DNA of 64,000 nucleotides from Hymenobacter sp. GOD-10R (GCF_035609205.1 NZ_CP141184.1:992001-1056000), one strand, 5' to 3'. Positions 20,601 to 29,877 are shown, counted from the stretch's first letter. A program made the numbers and translations. Notes: generated by a model not told the origin, from the sequence alone.

Positions 20601-22340
20601 TCACTGGATCAGTAAGGCTTGTGCAGCTTGTTGGGTGCCGAACTGGACACAAAGCCGATAGACTCCAGGAGCTAGGTTACGGAGTGGCAATTCAACCATA
20701 GTGCCGGTGGCCTGTAAGCGCAAGGACTGCGTACGTACCTGCCGACCTAGGGCATCTGTGAGCGTGAGCGTAGCTTGGGTTGCGTTAGCAACAGCCGGTA
20801 TTTGGATGGTAGTTGAGGCATTCGCAGGATTAGGATAGACCGCAAAGCTAGCTTTGGTCAGGGTATTATGGGTAGCTAACACGACGTCACTCAGAGACGC
20901 CAGTACACTTGTAAAACTACCATTCGGATTCCCAACATTGGGAATATTGCCGAAGCTAGCTGGAGGGCTAACGGTACAGCCAACATAGATGACTGATCCT
21001 TGCACTGCCAGGGCACCCGAGTAATCATAACTTGGTCCTCCTCCTTGCTGGACCCAGGAAAATGCACCGTTATTACCTAGGTCGGTGAGCTTGGCCACGA
21101 ATACATCGCTGGCACCAATGCTGCCGGTGGCAGTGAGGGTATAGGGGCCGAAATCAGCGGTCTGCCGAAATTCACCCGTTATGTACACATTATTACCCTG
21201 CACGGCTACTGCATGCGCATTATCATATTCGGAACCACCTGCCCGTTGAGCCCAGGCAAAACTCCCCGTGGCACCGGCGTCGGTGAGCTTGGCCACAAAC
21301 AGATCGAGGTTAGAATCGGTGGTAGTGAGTGTGGTCGTACCAAAGGTGGCAGTCGGTCCCTGAAATTCGCCTACCACGTACACACTGTTACCCTGCGCGG
21401 TTATGCCGTAAGCTATATCGCTCTTGGTGCCGCCCGCTGATTGCGCCCAGACGAAATTCCCTGTCGTGCCCGCATCCGTGAGTTTGGCCACGTACACTTC
21501 GTAAATGCCAGGGTTGGAGGAGTTCGTTAAAGTGACGTTACCGAAGGTCGAAGTAATACCGTAAAAAGAACCTGTAATGTACACGGAGGTACCGCTAACG
21601 GCTATACTGCGGGCCTCTTCGCTACCCGTACTGCTACCTCCGCTCTGTGCCCAAATGAAGCTTCCGGTAGCACCCGCATCCATGATCTTAGCTACATAGA
21701 CGTCGGAGGAGCCCGAGCCAGGTAAAACAATGGTACCAAAGGAAGTAGGAGTGGAGAAGGAGCCAGCAACGTACACGTTTGAGCCATTAGCGGCTATCCC
21801 GTAGGCGCTTTCGCTGCTAACTCCACCAATTTGTTGGGCCCACGTAAAGGTGCTGCTAACACCTGCGTCAGTCAGCTTCACAACAAAAGCATCATCTGAG
21901 AAGCTTCCTTTGTTAATTAAAGTGAGGTTGCCAAAGCTGATAGCTCCTCCATTGAACGCACCTGCTAGGTAAATATTTGTCCCACTCACGGCTATAGATT
22001 TAGCTTCGTCGTAGCCACGAACGCTGACACTTTGCTGCGCCCAAACAAAGCTTTTGGTTGCGTTGCTCCATTTAGCAACAAAAGCACAGATATTACGAGG
22101 CGGGCTAGCGTCCAGCGTTGTGGAGCCGAAAGTGACTATTCCTCCAAAACGCCCTGCTATGTACACATTACCATTGGCGTCCGTGGCCGTAGCGTTGACG
22201 ACGCAACTTCCGCTACCAGTATTAGCTATGGCCGTCTGCCAGGTAGGAGCCTGCGCGCGTACGGCTCCGACGCACAGGCAGAGGAACAGCAGGCTCAGCA
22301 GCAATTGCGGCCTGAAAACGAAGAGTAGAATTGATTTCAT
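20601..22340 (-). CDS. SBBP-repeat protein with T9SS C-terminal sorting domain
   Basis: Large exported protein with a signal peptide (LLLSLLFLCLCVGAVRAQ) and about seven imperfect repeats of about 60 residues, each with a core such as NVYVAGSF followed later by VAKLTDAGATGSFAWAQ. These are SBBP-type beta-propeller repeats. The last 80 residues (FAVYPNPANASTTIQIP ... GVYRLCVQFGTQQA) are the Por secretion system sorting domain, so it is exported across the outer membrane by type IX secretion and attached or released. About 579 residues. ATG at 22340 is the start; a TTG two codons upstream is ignored. Function of the propeller is unknown; surface adhesion or binding is possible. Confidence 0.85.
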   Translation of the reverse strand: MKSILLFVFRPQLLLSLLFLCLCVGAVRAQAPTWQTAIANTGSGSCVVNATATDANGNVYIAGRFGGIVTFGSTTLDASPPRNICAFVAKWSNATKSFVWAQQSVSVRGYDEAKSIAVSGTNIYLAGAFNGGAISFGNLTLINKGSFSDDAFVVKLTDAGVSSTFTWAQQIGGVSSESAYGIAANGSNVYVAGSFSTPTSFGTIVLPGSGSSDVYVAKIMDAGATGSFIWAQSGGSSTGSEEARSIAVSGTSVYITGSFYGITSTFGNVTLTNSSNPGIYEVYVAKLTDAGTTGNFVWAQSAGGTKSDIAYGITAQGNSVYVVGEFQGPTATFGTTTLTTTDSNLDLFVAKLTDAGATGSFAWAQRAGGSEYDNAHAVAVQGNNVYITGEFRQTADFGPYTLTATGSIGASDVFVAKLTDLGNNGAFSWVQQGGGPSYDYSGALAVQGSVIYVGCTVSPPASFGNIPNVGNPNGSFTSVLASLSDVVLATHNTLTKASFAVYPNPANASTTIQIPAVANATQATLTLTDALGRQVRTQSLRLQATGTMVELPLRNLAPGVYRLCVQFGTQQAAQALLIQ

Positions 22341-22613
22341 AAGCAATCAAGATGAGGGCTGGTGTTGATCGTCAAGTAAGGTGATAGTCTCTCTGTTGGA
22401 GAAGTAATTTTAATATAAAAAGATTTTATAGGATATCAACTGTAAGTATGTGGCATAGGTCATCCAAAGTTTCGTGCCTAGGTTGCTAGTAGTGTGAGGC
22501 GGTAAGCCTACATAAAAGCTCCCTGAAACGCCTAGCATTCTGAGTGGCTTTGCGTTTGTTACCTGCACGATTTGTTATTGCTGAGGTAGTCGTTGCGTAG
22601 CTACCTTGCCCGT

Positions 22614-23900
22614 ATGCTCACTCATCTATTACTATTTCTGCTGCTTTTTGCATTGCCTGTTGCGCCAGCAGCTGCTTACTCAGTGCTCACCCACCAAGCC
22701 GTCATCGATTCAACGTGGGAAACGTGCCTTGTACCATTGCTGCACCAGCACTACCCAGGCGCTACGGCCGATCAGATGGACGAAGCTAAGAGCTACGCCT
22801 ACGGTGGCGCCATTATCCAAGACATGGGCTACTATCCGTTGGGCGCAGAGTTTTTTACGGATCTGACTCACTATGTACGTAGTGGCGACTTCGTACGCAA
22901 CCTGCTGGACCTAGCTCGTAACCGCAATGAATACGCCTTTGCTCTCGGGGCGCTGTCGCACTACGTAGCCGACAACATTGGGCATCCGGAGGGCACCAAC
23001 CTGATTATGCCTACCGTGTACCCTAGCTTGCAGGCTAAGTATGGTGCCGTGGTGACGTATGAGAAAGCACCTCATCGTCATACAGAGCTGGAGTTTTCCT
23101 TTGATGTAGTGCAAGTGGCGGCTGGCCGCTACCGAACTCAGGATTACCATAAATTTATTGGCTTCCGGGTGAGCAAGCCGGTGCTGGAGCGTGCCTTCCA
23201 GCAGACGTACGGGCTGGAGCTAGGGCAGGTATCATTCAACATCGACGTAGGAGTTGCCTCGTTTCGCTTTGCCGTAAACCAGCTGTTGCCGGCAGCAGCT
23301 AGGGCTGCCTGGCATAGTCAGCATAAAAAGATCCGACAGGTAAGCCCACGGGCGCGCCGCCGCGAGTACCTGTATAAGACCAATAAGCGCAAGTTTGAGC
23401 AAGAATTCGGCACCGAATACGAGAAGCCAGGTTTTGGGGCGCGGCTAATGGCCAAAGTCATTAACCTGCTGCCCAAGATAGGTCCGCTCAAAACGTATGC
23501 TTTCAAGTTGCCCAGCGCCGAAGGCGAAGCCGTATTTAGGAAAAGCTACCGGGCCGTACTGCGTGGCTACTGCACCCTCGCACACCAGCAACCCAAAGAC
23601 ACCCTGTCTTCGGTGCCACCTGTGCCTGATACTAGCCTGGATACCGGCCAACCTACCCGCCCCGGCAGCTACGGCCTAGCCGACGAAACGTACGCGGAAT
23701 GGCTCCGCGAACTGCATCAACATCATTTCGAAAACGTGCCAGCGGCGGCAAAGCAGCATTTGCTGGCGTATTACGCCAACGGAATCCCGACTACTACGCC
23801 GGAAGAAGAGGAGGAAGATGACCGGCGAGAAACCCGCAAAGAGCACCGCGAAACGGCAGAAGCGCTAAAGGCACTGCGGGCGCTAGCAGACGGAAAGTAG
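22614..23900 (+). CDS. zinc-dependent phospholipase C family protein
   Basis: Exported protein with a signal peptide (LLLFLLLFALPVAPAAAYS) and the N-terminal layout of zinc-dependent phospholipase C/S1-P1-like enzymes: VLTHQAVIDSTW with an early His, and FALGALSHYVADNIGHPEGTN containing the HxxxDxxGH metal-ligand pattern. The C-terminal half is rich in charged residues (a run EEEEEDDRRETRKEHRE), typical of proteins annotated this way in Hymenobacter. About 428 residues from the ATG at 22614. Hydrolysis of phospholipids is inferred from family only. Stands alone between divergent and codirectional genes. Confidence 0.8.
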   Translation: MLTHLLLFLLLFALPVAPAAAYSVLTHQAVIDSTWETCLVPLLHQHYPGATADQMDEAKSYAYGGAIIQDMGYYPLGAEFFTDLTHYVRSGDFVRNLLDLARNRNEYAFALGALSHYVADNIGHPEGTNLIMPTVYPSLQAKYGAVVTYEKAPHRHTELEFSFDVVQVAAGRYRTQDYHKFIGFRVSKPVLERAFQQTYGLELGQVSFNIDVGVASFRFAVNQLLPAAARAAWHSQHKKIRQVSPRARRREYLYKTNKRKFEQEFGTEYEKPGFGARLMAKVINLLPKIGPLKTYAFKLPSAEGEAVFRKSYRAVLRGYCTLAHQQPKDTLSSVPPVPDTSLDTGQPTRPGSYGLADETYAEWLRELHQHHFENVPAAAKQHLLAYYANGIPTTTPEEEEEDDRRETRKEHRETAEALKALRALADGK

Positions 23901-24058
23901 GACCACTACGATTTTGCTAGCTTTGTAAACAGCACTACCAGACTGCGTCTGGGCCAGCTAGCTACACGAGTGTTGCACGAAACGATCAGCCAACCTGACG
24001 GGTTGGCTAGTAGCGCTTCACCACATTGGTGTCCCACTCAATACTGATTTATTCTGTT

Positions 24059-25657
24059 ATGAAACAAGCCCTTGAAGAAGCTGTGGCGACGGGTGCCGCG
24101 CCCGCGCCAGAAGATCCGCACGGTATCCAAACCATTTTGCAAGAGCTAGGTGTGCGCCCCGATAATCCGGCGTACAGCACAGGCCTGCGTTGGGGCGGCG
24201 AAAACAACGAGCAGAGCCGTACCATCTGTTCGCCGGCAGATAATAAGGCTATTGCGAAGGTACAATTTGCCACCGCTGCCGATTATGAGGCCGTTGTGAG
24301 CACCGCGCAGACGGCGTTCCAAACGTGGCGGCTCGTGCCTGCACCTAAGCGCGGGGATATTGTGCGGCAGATCGGGAATAAGCTGCGCCAGTACAAAGAG
24401 CCGCTCGGCAAGCTGGTGAGCTACGAGATGGGCAAGATTATGCAGGAAGGCTTAGGCGAGGTGCAGGAAATGATTGACATCTGCGACTTCGCTGTGGGCC
24501 TCTCGCGGCAGTTGCACGGCTTCACGATGCACTCGGAGCGGCCGGCTCACCGTATGTACGACCAGTACCATCCGCTGGGCGTGGTGGGTATCATTTCGGC
24601 CTTCAACTTCCCGGTAGCCGTGTGGAGCTGGAATGCCATGCTCGCCGCCGTGTGCGGCGATGTAAGCATCTGGAAACCTTCCGAAAAAACGCCCCTCGTG
24701 GCCGTAGCCGTGCAGCAGATCATACGGGACGTGTTGGAAGAAAATGAGCTGCCTGAAGGTGTTTTCAACCTGATTATTGGTGATGCGGAAATAGGGCAGC
24801 TACTGGCCGCCGATGAACGGGTGCCGCTGGTATCCGCGACGGGTAGCACGCGGATGGGCAAGCAAGTGGGGCAAGTAGTTGGTGCCCGTCTAGGTCGGGC
24901 GTTGCTGGAGCTAGGAGGAAACAACGCTATTATCCTGACGGAGCACGCCGACCTCGATATGGCTATGCGTGCCGTGGTATTTGGGGCTGTTGGTACGGCC
25001 GGGCAGCGCTGCACCACCACCCGCCGTCTCATCATCCACGAGTCAATTTTCGACGAGGTGAAGCAACGGTTGCTCGCTATTTATCCCAAGCTGCCTATTG
25101 GTCACCCGCTGCAAGACGGTACGCTCGTGGGGCCGCTGATTGATCAACAAGCCGTAGAAGGATTTACAAAAGCCTTGGGGCAGGTACAGCAGGAAGGCGG
25201 CACGCTACTCACGGGCGGCGAGGTGCTTACGGAGGGTACCTACACGACGGGCACTTACGTAACGCCCGCCTTGGTAGAAGCTGAGAATCACTACCACACG
25301 GTGCAGGAAGAAACCTTCGCGCCTATTCTGTACCTGATTAGGTACCGCGGCGATGTGGAAGCCGCCATTGCTCTGCAAAACGGTGTACGTCAAGGTTTGT
25401 CCTCTTCTATTTTCACGCTCAACATGCGCGAGGCCGAAGCTTTCCTAGCGGCAACCGGCTCCGATTGTGGCATTGCCAACGTGAACATCGGCACCAGCGG
25501 GGCCGAAATAGGAGGGGCTTTCGGAGGTGAGAAAGAAACGGGCGGTGGCCGCGAATCGGGCTCCGATGCCTGGAAGATTTACATGCGCCGCCAAACGAAC
25601 ACCATCAACTACTCCCGTGAGCTGCCACTGGCGCAGGGGATTAAGTTTGACGTGTAG
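24059..25657 (+). CDS. aldehyde dehydrogenase, ALDH7 (alpha-aminoadipic semialdehyde dehydrogenase) type
   Basis: NAD-dependent aldehyde dehydrogenase. The catalytic cysteine is in GTAGQRCTTTRRL near residue 317, the general-base glutamate in ALLELGGNNAI near residue 283, and the cofactor-binding motif in STRMGKQVG. The overall length of about 532 residues and the C-terminal GGAFGGEKETGGGRESGSDAWK block fit family 7, whose members oxidise alpha-aminoadipic semialdehyde in lysine breakdown. Substrate is inferred from the family, not from neighbours, which give no lysine context. ATG at 24059. Ends in a hairpin terminator. Confidence 0.93.
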   Translation: MKQALEEAVATGAAPAPEDPHGIQTILQELGVRPDNPAYSTGLRWGGENNEQSRTICSPADNKAIAKVQFATAADYEAVVSTAQTAFQTWRLVPAPKRGDIVRQIGNKLRQYKEPLGKLVSYEMGKIMQEGLGEVQEMIDICDFAVGLSRQLHGFTMHSERPAHRMYDQYHPLGVVGIISAFNFPVAVWSWNAMLAAVCGDVSIWKPSEKTPLVAVAVQQIIRDVLEENELPEGVFNLIIGDAEIGQLLAADERVPLVSATGSTRMGKQVGQVVGARLGRALLELGGNNAIILTEHADLDMAMRAVVFGAVGTAGQRCTTTRRLIIHESIFDEVKQRLLAIYPKLPIGHPLQDGTLVGPLIDQQAVEGFTKALGQVQQEGGTLLTGGEVLTEGTYTTGTYVTPALVEAENHYHTVQEETFAPILYLIRYRGDVEAAIALQNGVRQGLSSSIFTLNMREAEAFLAATGSDCGIANVNIGTSGAEIGGAFGGEKETGGGRESGSDAWKIYMRRQTNTINYSRELPLAQGIKFDV

Positions 25658-25682
25658 CGCCTAGCTACTCTCACACTATCAC

Positions 25683-25716
25683 AGCGCCCGGCTATCGTAG
25701 TCGGGCGTTGTTGTTT
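25683..25716 (+). terminator. intrinsic terminator of the aldehyde dehydrogenase gene
   Basis: AGCGCCCGGCTA / TAGTCGGGCGTT stem with one wobble pair and a T-rich tail TTGTTT, about 25 bases after the stop. Confidence 0.75.
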
Positions 25717-25930
25717 AAGCATAAGGGCTTCATCAATCATTCAGCTAGTAGTCGTTATGCTTGCTAAACCTAGGTAGGCTAGGCAACAAGAAAGAACACA
25801 ATAGCTTAATCTGGGACTGGTGCAACCCTGAGACCTAGCTCCTGTCTTTCTCCTGCTTACCTACCAGGATTAGCAGCTTAGCTCGGAAAGTTAGATATTT
25901 AGATCTGCTCTCGACTAATCGCAACCTAAT

Positions 25931-25935
25931 AAGGA
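25931..25935 (+). promoter_or_regulatory. ribosome-binding site AAGGA of the ECF sigma gene
   Basis: AAGGA ends four bases before the sigma factor ATG. A recognisable Shine-Dalgarno is unusual in this window, where most starts have none, so this may be a signal for stronger or regulated translation of the sigma factor. Confidence 0.45.
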
Positions 25936-25938
25936 CAT

Positions 25939-26505
25939 ATGGAGGCTTTTGCGTACACTGACATCAATGCCCCGCTTGTGGAGCGCTGCCGCCTCGGCGA
26001 CCGCCGCGCTCAGGCCGAAATATATAAGCGCTACGCCAAAGCCATGTTTAACGCCTCGCTGCGCATCACCGGCGACTATGCTGAGGCCGAAGACGTGTTG
26101 CAGGAATCGTTTCTGAGTGCTTTTCGGGAACTGCATGGCTACAAAGGCGATTCGTCGTTCGGCAGTTGGCTGAAGCGAATTGTAATTAACAAAAGTATTA
26201 ACTGCCTGCGCAACCGGCGCCTGCAACTGGTTCCACTCGCCGACCAGCACGATGGCGCCAGCTCCGATGGAGCCGACGACCTAGGGCTGGAAGGAGAGAC
26301 CCTAGGATGGCGTGCCGACGTGGTGCGGCGCTGTGTACAAGAGTTGCCGGACGGTTACCGGGTTGTTTTGTCATTGTATTTGCTAGAGGGCTACGACCAC
26401 GCCGAAATAGCTAGCATTCTGAATATCACCGAGTCAACGTCCAAATCACAGTATAGTCGGGCCCGCAAGAAACTCTTGGAGCTAGCCCGCCTGCGCGGAT
26501 TGTAA
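25939..26505 (+). CDS. ECF-type RNA polymerase sigma factor
   Basis: Extracytoplasmic-function sigma factor of about 188 residues. Region 2 is visible from the start, with YAEAEDVLQESFLSAFREL binding the core enzyme and the -10 element; region 4 is the C-terminal helix-turn-helix YDHAEIASILNITESTSKSQYSRARKKL, including the conserved AEIA and STSKSQ elements. Directs RNA polymerase to a small regulon, presumably envelope-related. It is followed by a membrane protein gene that may act as its anti-sigma factor, and by a repeat-rich exported protein; the three form an operon. Confidence 0.93.
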   Translation: MEAFAYTDINAPLVERCRLGDRRAQAEIYKRYAKAMFNASLRITGDYAEAEDVLQESFLSAFRELHGYKGDSSFGSWLKRIVINKSINCLRNRRLQLVPLADQHDGASSDGADDLGLEGETLGWRADVVRRCVQELPDGYRVVLSLYLLEGYDHAEIASILNITESTSKSQYSRARKKLLELARLRGL

Positions 26506-26608
26506 AACCCAACGCAATCAGCAGCTTACGGCGGCCGCCTATCGCCCACCCGGCGAATATGACGAGAAGCGGCCAGCCATGGGGAGAAACGTGCGTATAA
26601 CCACCTGT

Positions 26609-27346
26609 ATGAACGAGAATAAAGACGAACTAGAGGCATTTGTCGAACACCATCGAGCTGACTTCGATGCGTTCGAGCCCCGCCCCGACCTCTGGGACGA
26701 TATTGAGCACGAACTTGCCACTACAGCTACCACCGCTGAAGAAGAGTCTCCGTTGCGAATCATCAAGCTAGCTCCCACTGAGCCTAGCCAACCGGCTAAG
26801 TCATACCAAAAGTATCGCGTGGCCGCTGTGCTGGCGCTAACCTTGCTAGCTGGCGGCGGGTATTTTTGGAAGCAAACAAATAAACCAGTAGCCTTCGCTT
26901 GGGAAAGCAAGCAGGCATCACCCCTGCTACCCAGAGCGGCCAGCGAAGGTACCGCCGCGGCGCCTGCTTACCTGCACAACCTGCCGGAAGCATTGCCTGC
27001 TACTAACGCGCCGGCTCAGCGTCTATCGCAGGCCGTTGCGCGCATGGAAGGATACTATGCCGCCCAAATCGCAGAGCGCGAAACTGAGTTAGCGCAGCTA
27101 GATAGTGAGATACGCAATGCTCCCGCTGGATGGCAGCATGAGCTAACCGGCCTCGATTCGACTTATCGTCAGCTACGAGTAGAGCTGTACCGCAATCCGG
27201 AACCCGATGTGGTGCTGGAGGCAATGAACCGTAACCTTCAAATTCGGCTCGACATTCTTAACCAGCAATTGCGGACGCGTGAGCAGATTCAGTCCTATCA
27301 TGCCTCGTCGCCCATGCTGGCTGCCGATAGTCATCGCATGCCATGA
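26609..27346 (+). CDS. membrane protein, candidate anti-sigma factor
   Basis: Protein of about 245 residues with an acidic N-terminal domain (DELEAFVEHHRADFDAFEPR), one membrane segment (VAAVLALTLLAGGGYFW) near residues 72-88, and a long predicted periplasmic part rich in helix formers. This topology, plus the position directly behind an ECF sigma gene and 4-base overlap with the next gene, is that of many Bacteroidota anti-sigma factors. No zinc-binding HxxxCxxC motif is seen, so the assignment is inferred from context. Start chosen at the ATG at 26609. Confidence 0.65.
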   Translation: MNENKDELEAFVEHHRADFDAFEPRPDLWDDIEHELATTATTAEEESPLRIIKLAPTEPSQPAKSYQKYRVAAVLALTLLAGGGYFWKQTNKPVAFAWESKQASPLLPRAASEGTAAAPAYLHNLPEALPATNAPAQRLSQAVARMEGYYAAQIAERETELAQLDSEIRNAPAGWQHELTGLDSTYRQLRVELYRNPEPDVVLEAMNRNLQIRLDILNQQLRTREQIQSYHASSPMLAADSHRMP

Positions 27347-28581
27347 GAATGCAACCACTCCTTTCGGGTAGTTGGTCGCAGGTGCTGCTAACTGCTTTCA
27401 TGCTGACGAGTGCTGCCACCCTACCTAGCTATGGGGCAGCCAAAGGTGCGTCGCAAGGTCAGGGCCAACAAGGCGGGCCGGCTGAAGCCCAGCAAAAAGC
27501 CCAACAAGGACCTGCTACCGATGAGCAAGGCACGCAGGGTGAACAAGGAGAGCAAGGCGATGCTACCGCGCTGACCAGTGAAAAAAGCCGGAAGGTGAGC
27601 CGTACGTTCGCAGTGAGTGCCAACCAGCCTTACTTGCTCGAAACGCGCTACGGCCGCGTGCAGATCAATGTTTGGAACCGCAATGAAATCCGCACGGATG
27701 CGGAAATCATCACGCACGCCGATACCGATCAGAAAGCGCAACAGCTGCAAGACATGATCGACGTGCAGATGGTGCGCCACGATGCAGCTTCTGGCGGCGT
27801 GGCCGTCCGCTCAAAGTTCGGTGCCATACCGCACGAGTGCTGGAGCCGGCGACGTCTGTACGAAGTCAACTATACGGTATGGTTACCCAAAAACACGCCG
27901 CTTAAGGTGTCGAATACCTTCGGGGAAATCAGCATCAGCAGCGACTTGACGGGCTCGACTGAGCTAGCGGTAGAGTATGGTGCCTTGCGTACGGGGCGCC
28001 TCGAAGGCAGCCAGAACGTATTGCGCGTAAGCAACGGGCAAGCGGCAGTTCCATTTGCGCGCCGGGCTAGCATCGAAGCGTCTTATTCCAAGCTCCGGCT
28101 CACGGAAGCGGTTACGGTCGAGTTGCGCAACAACTACTCCGACATCGACATGGGTACGGTGCAAGACCTAACGATGCACAGCAAGTACGGCGACGTAGCA
28201 CTTGGTACGGTGCGCAACTTACGTGGCAGCTCGGGTTTCTCTACCTTCAGCATCGACAAAATCAACGACCGGTTGGATATGAAATTGCAGTATTGTCCCT
28301 CCTTCGAGGTGCGCAATACGGGTAAGAACTTCCGGCAGATTAACCTCGACGGCGGTTACAGCACGATCATGCTCAACTTCCCGGATGGTGCCGGCTTCAA
28401 CTTTGACGTAAATACCGACCACGGCAAGTTGCTGGTTGACAAAAAACTGATTCAGGTACAATCAGAAGAAAGCAGCGCTTCTTCCAGTGATATGCAGGGC
28501 CGCTTTGGTGGCGTAGTCGCCAAAAACGCGGGTAACGTTAACATCAAAGTTCGTTACGGCAACGTGCGCTTCAATCGCTAA
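27343..28581 (+). CDS. exported DUF4097-like beta-helix protein with collagen-like stretch
   Basis: Exported protein of 412 residues. A hydrophobic start (QVLLTAFMLTSAATLPSYG) serves as signal peptide. Then comes a Gly/Gln-rich low-complexity stretch (around residues 30-75, with several repeats of the EQG type) like a short collagen-like spacer. From residue about 95 the sequence has regular beta-strand pairs (RTFAVSANQPYLLETRYGRV, then VWLPKNTPLKVSNTFGEI and KYGDVALGTVRNLRGSSGF), which match the DUF4097 putative adhesin-like repeats. The start ATG overlaps the previous stop in an ATGA arrangement, so translation is coupled. A role at the envelope controlled by the sigma factor is probable but unproven. 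Confidence 0.7.
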   Translation: MRMQPLLSGSWSQVLLTAFMLTSAATLPSYGAAKGASQGQGQQGGPAEAQQKAQQGPATDEQGTQGEQGEQGDATALTSEKSRKVSRTFAVSANQPYLLETRYGRVQINVWNRNEIRTDAEIITHADTDQKAQQLQDMIDVQMVRHDAASGGVAVRSKFGAIPHECWSRRRLYEVNYTVWLPKNTPLKVSNTFGEISISSDLTGSTELAVEYGALRTGRLEGSQNVLRVSNGQAAVPFARRASIEASYSKLRLTEAVTVELRNNYSDIDMGTVQDLTMHSKYGDVALGTVRNLRGSSGFSTFSIDKINDRLDMKLQYCPSFEVRNTGKNFRQINLDGGYSTIMLNFPDGAGFNFDVNTDHGKLLVDKKLIQVQSEESSASSSDMQGRFGGVVAKNAGNVNIKVRYGNVRFNR

Positions 28582-28603
28582 GTACACCTAGCAAGATTTT
28601 TAG

Positions 28604-28651
28604 AACGTGCCGGTCGGGTGGTTGGATGAGCCATTCGGTCGGCACGTTTTA
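28604..28651 (+). terminator. hairpin terminator of the sigma-factor operon
   Basis: AACGTGCCG and CGGCACGTT pair across a 29-base interior that is itself partly paired; TTTT follows. Sits just after the stop of the DUF4097-like gene. Its presence makes a GTG at 28607 an unlikely start for the next gene. Confidence 0.6.
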
Positions 28652-28667
28652 CTTACCCTAGGTCGCT

Positions 28668-28675
28668 TACCTTTG
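28668..28675 (+). promoter_or_regulatory. Bacteroidota -7 promoter box (TACCTTTG) before the PPC protein
   Basis: Exact TAnnTTTG match located between the terminator and the GTG start at 28697, leaving a leader of roughly 15 bases. Supports the start choice. Confidence 0.6.
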
Positions 28676-28696
28676 GACTACACTTTCGGTCGGCCC

Positions 28697-29251
28697 GTGC
28701 ATTATTATCTATTACTACTTATTTGGGGGCTAGGTAGCCTAGCGGCACCAGCCACTGTTGCTCAGCAAAAGATGCCTGCTTTACCTACACCGCCAGTTGC
28801 GCTTTCCTCGCCCATGCGCACCTATGCGTTGCGACTACGGCCCGGCGACGATTTGCGGCAACAACTCACCGCTTTTACTCAGCAGCACAGTATCAAAGCG
28901 GGTGCTATTGTCACATGCGTAGGGAGCCTTACTACAACAACACTGCGGCTGGCTAATCAGGAAGGGCCCACCGTGTATCAGGGTCACTTCGAGATTGTAT
29001 CGTTGGTTGGGACGTTATCGGTCAATGGCAGCCATCTGCACCTGTCCGTAGCGGACTCTACGGGGCACACGCTTGGTGGGCATTTGTTGGATGGCAACCG
29101 TATTTACACCACTGCCGAGCTGGTAATTGGCGTGTTAGAGGAGCTAGAGTTTCGCCGCGAAACCGACCCCGTATCGACTTATCAGGAGCTGAGTATTTAC
29201 CCGGCACCTAGTAGCCAGAAACCGCGGAGAGCTTCACCGAAAAAGCCCTAA
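28697..29251 (+). CDS. exported PPC (DUF296) domain protein
   Basis: Contains a PPC domain, seen in plant AT-hook proteins and bacterial PPC proteins; its motif is GSHLHLSVADSTGHTLGGHL. The start chosen is GTG at 28697 because it directly begins a signal peptide (YYLLLLIWGLGSLAAPATVAQ), and a TAnnTTTG box lies about 20 bases upstream; a longer frame from 28607 would start inside the preceding hairpin. So the protein is predicted to be exported, which is unusual since bacterial PPC proteins are mostly cytoplasmic. About 184 residues. Function unknown. Confidence 0.75.
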   Translation: MHYYLLLLIWGLGSLAAPATVAQQKMPALPTPPVALSSPMRTYALRLRPGDDLRQQLTAFTQQHSIKAGAIVTCVGSLTTTTLRLANQEGPTVYQGHFEIVSLVGTLSVNGSHLHLSVADSTGHTLGGHLLDGNRIYTTAELVIGVLEELEFRRETDPVSTYQELSIYPAPSSQKPRRASPKKP

Positions 29252-29289
29252 CTTCCCTAGGCTGATTTCACCTAGCGACCTAGCTTTTT

Positions 29290-29820
29290 ATGCTGAATCC
29301 CACTGGTGCGGTACCGCCGACTTCGGCTGATACGCCACAAAAAGCCGCTTTCCGGCGCGACATTCTTAACCCGCTGAAGCTGCGGATCTTTATGTTGCGC
29401 CGCCTGCCAATGGCTTACCTAGCCGGTTTGCGCGTGCGAAGCCTAACGGAGAAAGAAGCTACTGTGACGGTGCCTTTCAAATACCTCACGAAGAATCCGT
29501 TTCGCAGCATCTACTTTGCCTGCCTAGCAATGGCTGCTGAGCTAGCAAGTGGTGTGCAAGCGCTCATGCACGTCAGCAGCGGCTCGCCCACGTCGATGCT
29601 GGTGACCGGCCTAGAGGCAACGTTTATGAAAAAGGCAGTGGGGCTGATTACGTTTACCTGTCCCGATGGTGCTAGCATTGAACAGGCTGTGGCGGAAAGC
29701 CGGGCTACGGGTGAAGCACGCACAGTGGTAGCCACTAGTACGGGCCTCGATGCCGCAGGCGACACAGTAGCCGTATTTCGCATTACTTGGTCATTCCGGG
29801 CCCGGCAAGCCGGGCGTTAA
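29290..29820 (+). CDS. DUF4442 (hotdog-fold) protein
   Basis: Cytoplasmic protein of 176 residues with the hotdog thioesterase-like fold of DUF4442. Features are the conserved strand VRSLTEKEATVTVPFKYLTKN followed by a small-residue-rich helix IYFACLAMAAELASG and the C-terminal beta strands. Related proteins are thought to bind or hydrolyse acyl-CoA or acyl-ACP; no substrate is known here. It is probably cotranscribed with the PPC gene 38 bases upstream. Ends at a bidirectional terminator. Confidence 0.85.
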   Translation: MLNPTGAVPPTSADTPQKAAFRRDILNPLKLRIFMLRRLPMAYLAGLRVRSLTEKEATVTVPFKYLTKNPFRSIYFACLAMAAELASGVQALMHVSSGSPTSMLVTGLEATFMKKAVGLITFTCPDGASIEQAVAESRATGEARTVVATSTGLDAAGDTVAVFRITWSFRARQAGR

Positions 29821-29877
29821 GAGTCGCTTATTCCTGCGCAGACCTAGGTTCGTAGCCCGGGCCCATCCGCCATAAAA

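Noticed and set aside
20601..22340. Tandem DNA repeat array or CRISPR-like structure
   Set aside because: The periodicity comes from SBBP protein repeats of about 60 residues; the DNA copies are diverged and no spacer pattern exists.
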